From Eubacteriales bacterium (GTDB lineage: Bacteria > Bacillota_A > Clostridia > Lachnospirales > Lachnospiraceae), in assembly GCA_030527765.1 (NCBI GenBank), contig JAUNAE010000236.1, positions 1 through 6,046 of the forward strand: 6,046 bases of DNA, given 5' to 3'. Made by a program: the position numbers and the translations under genes. The notes below the pieces were generated by a model. The model ran no database searches. It was not told the origin of the DNA and worked only from the letters and a program-made list of their open reading frames with translations. Below, one piece after another: positions 1 to 4,844 of the stretch (its first letter is position 1; every line of letters begins with the position of its first letter).

Positions 1-2
1 TT

Positions 3-164
3 GCCATAGAGGGCTTTGAGAAAACACAGCTCCCTGACGACCATTTTGATGTGGTCATCGGCAATCCTAGTGAGGTATTAGGACTAAACCACGAAATATC
101 CAGTATTTATGCGGGTTTCCGGGCTTCGGAGCCTTATTTTTTTGCTTCCATTTCTGCCGCTTAA
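3..164 (+). pseudogene. Fragment resembling an N6-adenine DNA methylase, truncated
   Basis: The frame is open at the left edge and ends at TAA 162-164 after 53 codons. Its first 22 codons read GFEKTQLPDDHFDVVIGNP at the core, which resembles the region around catalytic motif IV (FD-x-x-IGNPP[YF] or IGNVPFG) of the large methylase/helicase proteins carried by clostridial conjugative elements. The proline-aromatic that should follow is missing: after Asn-Pro (codons at 63-68) the frame continues with Ser-Glu-Val and about 30 residues that do not look like a methylase, then stops. I infer a gene cut by a recombination junction near position 68. Alternatives are a chance resemblance or a natural variant C-terminus. 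The call rests on one short motif. Confidence 0.45.
122..143 (+). terminator. Weak terminator-like hairpin
   Basis: GGCT (122-125) and AGCC (130-133) can pair around a TCGG loop, with a possible extra G-U pair outside, followed by TTATTTTTTT at 134-143. The stem is only 4-5 base pairs, so this is a weak candidate. It lies inside the putative methylase remnant, which fits the idea that the sequence after position 68 is not original coding sequence. Confidence 0.3.
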
Positions 165-202
165 AGTGGATGAACTATAAAAAATTGAATCAACCTTACA
201 TA

Positions 203-255
203 GAGCGATAGCTCATTCTTTGAATTTAGAGAATGGACTGTCGCTCTTTTTTTTT
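203..255 (+). terminator. Strong rho-independent terminator or attenuator
   Basis: The arms at 203-219 and 230-246 form a 17-position stem with two G-U pairs and one mismatch (C-A), a 10-base loop, and nine consecutive T at 247-255. It ends only about 45 bases before the start of the DUF5688 gene. It may simply close the upstream transcript, or act as an attenuator for the downstream operon, because no clear promoter is visible between it and the gene. A 13-codon frame (ATG 170, TAG 209-211) ends inside the left arm, the arrangement of a leader peptide, but its ribosome binding site is poor (AAAGTGG directly abutting the ATG). Confidence 0.85.
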
Positions 256-283
256 GCCTGAAATCCGGCAGAAAACAGAAATC

Positions 284-291
284 AAAGGAGG
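284..291 (+). promoter_or_regulatory. Ribosome binding site that sets the DUF5688 start
   Basis: AAAGGAGG is a full-strength Shine-Dalgarno sequence. The next in-frame start-like codons are TTG 292 (adjacent), ATG 295 (3 bases away), ATG 301 (9 bases away) and ATG 304 (12 bases away). Only 301, or less well 304, has normal spacing, so 301 is taken as the start. Confidence 0.8.
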
Positions 292-300
292 TTGATGACA

Positions 301-1344
301 ATGATGGATTTCAAAGAGTTCACGGACAAGCTGGAACAGAATCTGAAGGTTGCTCTGGAAGATGGTCCCATGAAGGCATCTGTCGTAAGACATGACGTGG
401 AAAAGATGCAGGGGCAGTCGTACACAGCAATTACAGTTTCACCGGCGAACAGTAATGTAGGGATGAACATCAATGCAGATGCTCTCTACGAACAGATGGA
501 ATACGGAGCCACCTATCAGAACGTAGTATCTCACGCACTGAATCAGGCAACGACATTCCTGGAGGACGCACCGAAATTTGATGTTGCTGCTATCACTGAT
601 TACAGCCAGATGAAGGACAGGCTCTTCGTGGATGTAGTTGGAGCGGAGAGAAATGCAGGGATACTTTCGAAAGTACCTCATGTGCAGGTGGAAGACATGG
701 CGATGGTTTACCGCATTCAGGTAGGACAGAGAGATGGAGAAGTTGCCAGTGCACTGATTACCAATCAGATGATGGATTCCATGGGAGTTACGACAGAGCA
801 ACTTCATGAGGATGCACTTGCTAATGCAGCACAGCTTCATCCGGCAAAGGTACAGAATCTTTCAGAGGTGCTTGCAGAGATGAGCGGAATGCCGGTTGAA
901 ATGATTGAGTCATCTGCACCGCCACTGATTGTTGTATCCAATGAGGACAAGATCAAAGGTGCTTCCGCATTGTTCTATCCGGACATGATGGATCAGATTG
1001 CCAAGCAGGTTGGAGGAGATTTCTTTGTTCTTCCCTCATCCATCCATGAAGTTCTGGCAATGCCGGATACTGGGGAGCTGAACGTAGATGAGCTGAAGGC
1101 AATGGTCACTTCCATTAACGGAGATGTGGTTGACCCTGCAGATGTGCTGACAGATCAGGTATATCACTACGATTCCAAGGATCGAATCTTTGAGCGAGGC
1201 GACAAATTCGAAGCCAGACAGGCTGAGAAGGAGCTAAAGAGTGAGCGCACCTCAGTTCTGAAAGATTTGAAGGAAAAGCAGAAAGACCTTCCTCCGGTTG
1301 CGAAGACAGGATTTGCGAAGGAAAAAGCAGGCATGGAGATTTAA
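301..1344 (+). CDS. DUF5688 family protein
   Basis: A 347-residue soluble protein with no signal peptide or membrane segment. I recognise it as DUF5688, a family of unknown function common in Lachnospiraceae mobile elements. Supporting stretches are DRLFVDVVGAERNAGILSKV (about residues 106-125), the MAMVYRI segment (133-139), LPSSIHEVLAMPD (244-256) and the VLTDQVYHYD segment (282-291). The last 50 residues are a charged, lysine/glutamate-rich tail ending in a likely disordered segment. The start at ATG 301 is chosen from the spacing to AAAGGAGG; further in-frame starts upstream at 295 and 292 are too close to it. The stop lies 11 bases before the antirepressor gene, so the two are probably co-transcribed. 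Function is unknown; the family assignment is from memory of conserved motifs. Confidence 0.82.
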   Translation: MMDFKEFTDKLEQNLKVALEDGPMKASVVRHDVEKMQGQSYTAITVSPANSNVGMNINADALYEQMEYGATYQNVVSHALNQATTFLEDAPKFDVAAITDYSQMKDRLFVDVVGAERNAGILSKVPHVQVEDMAMVYRIQVGQRDGEVASALITNQMMDSMGVTTEQLHEDALANAAQLHPAKVQNLSEVLAEMSGMPVEMIESSAPPLIVVSNEDKIKGASALFYPDMMDQIAKQVGGDFFVLPSSIHEVLAMPDTGELNVDELKAMVTSINGDVVDPADVLTDQVYHYDSKDRIFERGDKFEARQAEKELKSERTSVLKDLKEKQKDLPPVAKTGFAKEKAGMEI

Positions 1345-1355
1345 GAAAGGCGGAT

Positions 1356-2156
1356 ATGACAATGGAAACAAAAAAGGCTATTACACAGATTTTTTCATCT
1401 AAAGAATTTGGAGATGTTCGATTGATGAAGGACGGGGAACAGATTTTGTTTAGTGCTACAGATGTAGCAAGGTGCTTAGGATATAAAAATCCCCATGATG
1501 CAATTAGAAGGCACTGTAAGGGAACCCCCCTCGCGAAACACGAGGGGGTCTCCATCACGGTGAATCAGCATGGGACTACGACAACTCAAACTGTAGAGAT
1601 GGCTTTTATTACGGAAGGAAATGTTTATCGTTTGATTGCACATAGCAAACTTCCTGCGGCAGTCGAATTTGAAAAATGGATCTTCGAAGAGCTTCTTCCT
1701 GCAATCCGTAAGTATGGTGCTTATATGACAGATTCCGTACTGGAACAGGTGCAGGAGAATCCAGAGATGATCTACAGCATTGCAGAAAAACTCCTCGCAG
1801 AACGTGAGAAGTCAAAGGTGCTGGAAGGAAGACTTCGCATTGCACAGCCGAAAGCGGATTACTTTGATGCCTTTGTGAATCAGGATGATCTCATTTGTAT
1901 TCGTGTGGCAGTGAAAGAACTTGCGTCTACCAGAGAGAAGCAGCTGATCAAATCTCTGCTCGATAAGAAGTACCTGTACAGAGGTAAGGATGAAAAGAAA
2001 ACTCTTCTCCCTACAGCGGAGGCAGTTGCTAAGGGGTATTTCGTAGTCAAAGAAGTTCATATCAAAAATTCAAGAAAAACCGTGCCGCAGACCTTCTTCA
2101 CACCGAAAGGAAAGGATCACGTTCGCTTACAAATTGAAAAAGGAAGATTGGGGTGA
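1356..2156 (+). CDS. Bro-N / KilAC-domain phage-type antirepressor
   Basis: A 266-residue protein with two recognisable domains. Residues about 8-118 are a Bro-N DNA-binding domain: the segment FSATDVARCLGYKNPHDAI (32-50), RHCKG (52-56), ITEGNVYRLI (85-94) and FEKWIFEELLPAIRKYG (105-121) are typical. Residues about 165-260 are a KilAC (phage antirepressor C-terminal, ANT) domain beginning ADYFDAFV. A charged helical linker (128-160) joins them. Proteins of this type relieve or modulate prophage and ICE repressors; the target here is not visible. AGAAAGG at 1344-1350 leaves 5 bases to ATG 1356; ATG 1362 (11 bases) is an alternative start. Between RHCKG and the next Bro-N block the sequence PLAKHEGV is encoded by a GC-rich hairpin at 1526-1548. 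The stop overlaps the region of the next small gene. Confidence 0.9.
   Translation: MTMETKKAITQIFSSKEFGDVRLMKDGEQILFSATDVARCLGYKNPHDAIRRHCKGTPLAKHEGVSITVNQHGTTTTQTVEMAFITEGNVYRLIAHSKLPAAVEFEKWIFEELLPAIRKYGAYMTDSVLEQVQENPEMIYSIAEKLLAEREKSKVLEGRLRIAQPKADYFDAFVNQDDLICIRVAVKELASTREKQLIKSLLDKKYLYRGKDEKKTLLPTAEAVAKGYFVVKEVHIKNSRKTVPQTFFTPKGKDHVRLQIEKGRLG
1526..1548. repeat. GC-rich inverted repeat inside the antirepressor gene
   Basis: CCCCCTCG (1526-1533) and CGAGGGGG (1541-1548) are perfect inverted arms of 8 bases around a 7-base loop CGAAACA. Seven of every eight arm bases are G or C, unlike the surrounding A/T-leaning coding sequence. It encodes residues 57-65 of the Bro-N domain. It could fold in mRNA, but has no T-tract so it is not a terminator. 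Arms of this size may also occur by chance in a window this long. Confidence 0.5.
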
Positions 2157-2161
2157 GAACA

Positions 2162-2347
2162 ATGAGATATTTTATGACAGGTCGTTTGGCAGAGTATGAG
2201 CGTATGATGCAGGACAATGGTGAAAGCTATCGCAGTAGATGTAAAAATGCCGCAGATGAAAGAAAGAATCAGACTGTTGCGAAAGATATGCAGATTCATA
2301 AGCCTACTATGAAGGCTGGTGACACCTATGCCGGTAATAAGAGTTGA
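2162..2347 (+). CDS. Small protein of unknown function
   Basis: A 61-residue hydrophilic protein beginning MRYFMTGRLAEYERMM, rich in Met, Arg, Lys and Glu, with one cysteine and no membrane segment. I do not recognise the family. It sits between antirepressor and replication initiator and overlaps the initiator by 20 bases. Two starts are possible: GTG 2153, whose GTGA overlaps the antirepressor stop and has AGGAAG 6 bases upstream, and ATG 2162, which has GGTGA (2152-2156) 5 bases upstream. I chose ATG 2162 because the same GGTGA-to-ATG spacing recurs at the next gene. The predicted N-terminal helix could mediate protein contacts, but no function can be assigned. Continuous in-frame coding with good spacing supports a real gene; homology would settle it. 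Confidence 0.55.
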   Translation: MRYFMTGRLAEYERMMQDNGESYRSRCKNAADERKNQTVAKDMQIHKPTMKAGDTYAGNKS

Positions 2348-3002
2348 TAAGAATAAGGACTTTACAACCATCTGCAATGTGCCTCTAAAAGATAAGCGGC
2401 TGAGCCTTCGTGCAAAGGGGCTGCTTGCCATGTGCATCAGCTTCCCGGATGACTGGGATTACAGTGTGAATGGTCTGGCTGCTATCTGTAAAGAAGGCAG
2501 AGATGCCATTATGACAATTCTTCGTGAATTAGAAGAATGTGGCTATCTGACAAGAGAACAGCCGCGATTGCCATCTGGGAAAATGGGCGCAATTGAATAT
2601 GTGATTCATGAATGTCCACCGCAGTCGGAATTTCCGACTACGGTTAAACCGACTACGGGTGAGCCGATTACGGAGAAACCGATGTCGGTCAACCCGACAC
2701 AATTAATAACTAATGAATCAATAAAAGAAGAAATAAAAGACTTAAAGAATAAAGAGATCCGTCATAAGCATGGTCAGTATGGAAATGTTCTTTTGTCAGA
2801 GGAAGAGCTTGGCAAGCTGCAGTCTGAATTTCCTTACGATTATGGGGAGCGGATAGAAAGACTCTCGGAATATATGGCTTCTACCGGTAAATCTTACAGG
2901 AATCACCTGGCTACTATCCGTAACTGGGCAAGAAGGGAGAAACCAAAGCAGCAAGTCTATAATCCGGGCATGTATGAGTTTAAGGAGGGCGAAAGCTTAT
3001 GA
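2328..3002 (+). CDS. Winged-helix replication initiator-like protein
   Basis: A 224-residue protein. Residues 1-80 form a helix-turn-helix domain of the type found in phage and ICE replication proteins (HTH_36-like): IRVDKNKDFTTI, KDKRLSLRAKGLLAMCISFP, then DDWDYSVNGLA and a recognition region GRDAIMTILRELEECGYLTR. Residues 102-126 are a linker of pentapeptide repeats (PTTVK, PTTGE, PITEK, PMSVN, PTQ). Residues about 150-203 are a C-terminal domain with LLSEEELGKLQSEFP, ERIERLSEYMASTG and HLATIRNWARRE, which I associate with replisome organiser proteins acting with a DnaC-type loader. ATG 2328 is preferred over GTG 2319 because related proteins start M-x-V-I-R-V; GGTGA lies 5 bases upstream. 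The stop overlaps the loader start as ATGA. The linker DNA is an iteron array, so the gene probably contains its own origin. Confidence 0.82.
   Translation: MPVIRVDKNKDFTTICNVPLKDKRLSLRAKGLLAMCISFPDDWDYSVNGLAAICKEGRDAIMTILRELEECGYLTREQPRLPSGKMGAIEYVIHECPPQSEFPTTVKPTTGEPITEKPMSVNPTQLITNESIKEEIKDLKNKEIRHKHGQYGNVLLSEEELGKLQSEFPYDYGERIERLSEYMASTGKSYRNHLATIRNWARREKPKQQVYNPGMYEFKEGESL
2624..2638. repeat. Inverted repeat bordering the iteron array
   Basis: GTCGGAA (2624-2630) and TTCCGAC (2632-2638) are perfect 7-base arms around a single T. The right arm runs into the first iteron, and the left arm carries the core TCGG in inverted orientation. It could be an extra binding site for the protein that binds the iterons, or a site used for autoregulation. 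Confidence 0.6.
2634..2700 (+). repeat. Tandem 15-base iteron-like repeats
   Basis: Four contiguous 15-base units start at 2634, 2649, 2664 and 2679: CCGACTACGGTTAAA, CCGACTACGGGTGAG, CCGATTACGGAGAAA and CCGATGTCGGTCAAC. A fifth partial unit, CCGACAC, starts at 2694. Each has a conserved CCGANNNCGG-like core in which CCG and CGG are mirror images (the fourth is a perfect CCGA-TG-TCGG), followed by a variable 5-base tail. The unit is five codons, so it also writes the Pro-Thr-rich linker. The core is better conserved than the tail. Confidence 0.85.
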
Positions 3003-3844
3003 GTGACACAGCATCAGGATTGGTGGATGCCTTTATGTCGAAGATGAACAATCAGCGCGAAGCCGGTGAGAATGAATATCTCGGTGAGGATGGATTGCTT
3101 TATTGCAAGAAATGCAGGACTGCGGTTCAGTACCGATTAGACATGAATGGCAGGGAAGCTATAGTTGGTGTGATCTGTAAGTGCCGGCAGGAAGAACTGG
3201 CACAGGAGGAAAAGCGAAGACAGGAAGAAGAACACATTCGTAGAATCCGTCAGTTAAAAGCGAATGGGATTCAGGAGAAGCACCTTCTGGACTGGAACTT
3301 TGAAGTTGCGGAGGACGGTAAAGACATTCAGATGGCAAAGCGATATGTAGAGAATTGGACGAAGGTCAGGGCTGATAACCTTGGCCTTTTATTATGGGGA
3401 GAAGTAGGTAGTGGGAAATCGTTTCTTGCTGCATGTATCGCAAATGCACTGTTGGAACAAGGAATACCAGTACTAATGACCAACTTTTCCAAAATTCTTA
3501 ATCAGATGGGAGCGATGTATTCGGAAGAACGATACAGGTATATAGCTTCCTTCTCTAATTTTTCGCTTCTCATTATTGATGATCTGGGGATTGAACGAAG
3601 CACAGAATATGCACTGGAACAGGTCTATGCCGTGGTTGATGAACGTTATAAATCCGGTCTTCCACTGATTATTACAACAAATCTAACGATAGCGGAGCTT
3701 CGCAATCCGGTGGATGTGCCTCATGCACGAATTTACAGCCGCATTCTGGAAATGTGTACGCCGGTAAATGTCCGTGGCGGAGACCGACGAAAAGCAATCA
3801 GTCAGTCCAAGCGAGATGTTGTAAAGGAGGTTTTAGACCTGTGA
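2999..3844 (+). CDS. DnaC/IstB-type helicase loader ATPase with N-terminal Cys cluster
   Basis: A 281-residue AAA+ ATPase. Walker A is GEVGSGKS (134-141), Walker B is LLIIDDLG (190-197), a sensor-1 segment is ITTNLT (225-230) and a candidate arginine finger lies in HARIYSRILE (242-251). Residues 36-62 hold C36-x2-C39 and C60-x-C62, a likely zinc-binding site, and residues 63-85 are a charged helix. DnaC/DnaI-type proteins load the replicative helicase at an origin; IstB-type transposition helpers are close relatives, but no transposase is nearby and the initiator gene is immediately upstream with an ATGA overlap, which favours replication. AAGGAGG (2982-2988) is 10 bases before the ATG. The gene ends at TGA 3842-3844, overlapping a GTG start. 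Confidence 0.9.
   Translation: MSDTASGLVDAFMSKMNNQREAGENEYLGEDGLLYCKKCRTAVQYRLDMNGREAIVGVICKCRQEELAQEEKRRQEEEHIRRIRQLKANGIQEKHLLDWNFEVAEDGKDIQMAKRYVENWTKVRADNLGLLLWGEVGSGKSFLAACIANALLEQGIPVLMTNFSKILNQMGAMYSEERYRYIASFSNFSLLIIDDLGIERSTEYALEQVYAVVDERYKSGLPLIITTNLTIAELRNPVDVPHARIYSRILEMCTPVNVRGGDRRKAISQSKRDVVKEVLDL
3823..3830 (+). promoter_or_regulatory. Ribosome binding site for a GTG-start small gene
   Basis: AAAGGAGG lies inside the last codons of the helicase loader gene, 10 bases before GTG 3841. It is as strong as the site in front of the first gene of the window and has no other start codon to serve, since the parB start has its own site at 3905-3914. Confidence 0.7.
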
Positions 3845-3984
3845 AACGTAAGAGTAGGAATTATGGATTTTGGAATAAGAAGGACGATATTTATCGCCGT
3901 GGAAGGGAGGTGAGAAAAGCTTATGGCAAGACAAAAGACTACAGAAAACCGCCAAAATGGATCAGTCGCAGACGCTGCGGTTAA
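3841..3984 (+). CDS. Small basic protein between helicase loader and parB
   Basis: A 47-residue protein starting at GTG 3841 (GTGA overlap with the loader stop) and ending at 3984, 62 bases into parB in another frame. It begins MKRKSRNYGFWNKKDDIYRR and is very rich in Lys and Arg (about 19 of 47), with aromatic residues and no hydrophobic segment, so binding to nucleic acid is conceivable. I do not recognise a family. The evidence for a real gene is the perfect AAAGGAGG at correct spacing. The overlap with parB and the possibility that the Shine-Dalgarno is a by-product of coding sequence are the reasons for caution. It might instead be a short translated frame that couples loader translation to parB. 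Confidence 0.5.
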   Translation: MKRKSRNYGFWNKKDDIYRRGREVRKAYGKTKDYRKPPKWISRRRCG

Positions 3985-4828
3985 GGTAGAAAGACTGGAT
4001 ATTCCGCTATCAGAGCTGCATCCCTTTGAAGGACATCCGTTTAAGGTATTAGATGATGAGCTGATGGAGCAGACAGTGGAAAGTGTCAAGATGATTGGCA
4101 TTGTAGAACCGTTGATTGTTCGTCCGGATCCAGAGGGCGGTTACGAGGTAATATCCGGACATCGGAGACTTCGAGCAGCAGAACTTGCTGGACTGGATAC
4201 CGCTCCGGTGGAAGTCAGGGAAATGGACGATGATCAGTCGATTATTTTTATGGTGGATTCCAATATCCAAAGAGAAGCAATTCTCCCCAGTGAGAGGGCA
4301 TTTGCCTACAAGATGAAACTGGAAGCTGTAAAACATCAAGGGAATAGATCAGATCTAACTTTGGACCAACTTGGTCCAAAGTTATCAGCTGCGGAAAAGG
4401 TGGCTGCGGATGCAAATGATAGTGGAACTCAAGTAAAAAGGTTTATCCGTCTCACGAATCTGATTCCTGAAATACTGGATCAGGTGGATGAAGGAAAAAT
4501 TAAATTTAATCCGGCAGTTGAACTGTCCTATCTGAAACCGGAGGAACAGAAGGATTTCCTGGAGGCAATGGATTATGCCCAGACTACACCATCGTTATCA
4601 CAGGCACAGCGGATTAAGAAGATGAGTCAGGAAGGCTCCTGTAATCTGGATGTGATGTGTAATGTCATGAATGAGATCAAGAAGGATGATATGACGAAAG
4701 TAACTCTGGATCATGCGACGATTCGGAAGTATTTCCCAAAGTCCTACACGCCAAAACAGATGCAGGACACAATCATTAAGCTGTTGGATCAGTGGCAGCG
4801 AAAGCGCCAGAGAGATATGGAACGTTAA
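3923..4828 (+). CDS. parB: ParB/Spo0J-family protein
   Basis: A 301-residue protein. Residues about 22-117 are the ParB N-terminal nuclease/CTPase-like domain, with IPLSELHPFEGHPF (27-40), IVEPLIVRP (60-68), SGHRRLRAAELAGL (78-91, the GHRR phosphate-binding motif) and the SNIQRE box (113-118). Residues about 120-235 are the helix-turn-helix DNA-binding part (SERAFAYKMKLEA, then GTQVKRFIRLTNLIPEILDQVDEGKI). The basic C-terminal segment (262-301) may dimerise. ParB proteins bind parS sites and help segregate or organise DNA; no ParA is in the window, so a non-segregation role is also possible, as often with ICE-borne ParB. GGGAGGTGAG (3905-3914) is 8 bases before the ATG. Codons 145-154 are written by a perfect 29-base palindrome. 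The stop is 16 bases before the next start. Confidence 0.9.
   Translation: MARQKTTENRQNGSVADAAVKVERLDIPLSELHPFEGHPFKVLDDELMEQTVESVKMIGIVEPLIVRPDPEGGYEVISGHRRLRAAELAGLDTAPVEVREMDDDQSIIFMVDSNIQREAILPSERAFAYKMKLEAVKHQGNRSDLTLDQLGPKLSAAEKVAADANDSGTQVKRFIRLTNLIPEILDQVDEGKIKFNPAVELSYLKPEEQKDFLEAMDYAQTTPSLSQAQRIKKMSQEGSCNLDVMCNVMNEIKKDDMTKVTLDHATIRKYFPKSYTPKQMQDTIIKLLDQWQRKRQRDMER
4346..4356. repeat. Short palindrome AGATC-A-GATCT
   Basis: AGATC and GATCT are 5-base inverted arms around one A. Alone this is unremarkable, but it abuts, and shares its last base with, the larger palindrome that follows, giving two palindromes in 39 bases of parB. Confidence 0.5.
4356..4384. repeat. Perfect 29-base palindrome inside parB, candidate protein-binding site
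   Basis: TAACTTTGGACCAA (4356-4369) and TTGGTCCAAAGTTA (4371-4384) are perfect 14-base inverted arms around a single C. Inside are two self-palindromes, TTGGACCAA (4361-4369) and TTGGTCCAA (4371-4379), whose centres are 10 bases apart, one helical turn. The element is much larger than codon choice would produce by chance. It may be a parS-like site bound by the ParB it lies in, an operator, or an RNA hairpin. It is unlike the classical chromosomal parS (TGTTTCACGTGAAACA). No second TTGGNCCAA was seen elsewhere in the window. Confidence 0.75.
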
Positions 4829-4844
4829 GAAATGGAGGACGTAA

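Larger units (their letters stand above)
2624..2757. other. Candidate replication origin within the initiator gene
   Basis: An inverted repeat (2624-2638), four to five 15-base iterons (2634-2700) and an A/T-rich stretch (2701-2755, 9 G/C in 55 bases by hand count) lie in that order. This matches the known plan of iteron origins: initiator sites next to a DNA unwinding element, and, as in lambda O, located inside the initiator gene. The following gene encodes a probable helicase loader. I saw no exact DnaA box (TTATNCACA) near it. The alternative is a simple repetitive protein linker with no DNA role. Confidence 0.6.

Noticed and set aside
176..212. Promoter-like elements (TATAAA near 176; TTGAAT 185-190 with GATAGC 207-212)
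   Set aside because: No acceptable -35 partner for the first, and a poor -10 for the second; both lie upstream of or inside the terminator.
662..675. Perfect 14-base palindrome TACTTTCGAAAGTA in the DUF5688 gene
   Set aside because: Seven paired positions with no spacer are expected about 0.4 times in a window of this length, and it has no supporting context.
1115..1558. Long minus-strand frame opposite the DUF5688/antirepressor boundary, and similar minus-strand frames elsewhere
   Set aside because: They lie opposite well-supported + strand genes, show no recognisable domains and have no convincing ribosome binding sites.
2808..2820. Inverted repeat AGCTTG-G-CAAGCT in the initiator gene
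   Set aside because: Six-base arms occur by chance about once or twice in 6 kb.
2999..3844. IstB transposition helper as identity of the ATPase
   Set aside because: No IstA transposase or insertion sequence ends are present, and the initiator gene directly upstream fits a helicase loader.
4438..4450. TTATCCGTC, partly like a DnaA box
   Set aside because: It departs from TTATNCACA and lies in the parB coding sequence far from the iterons.
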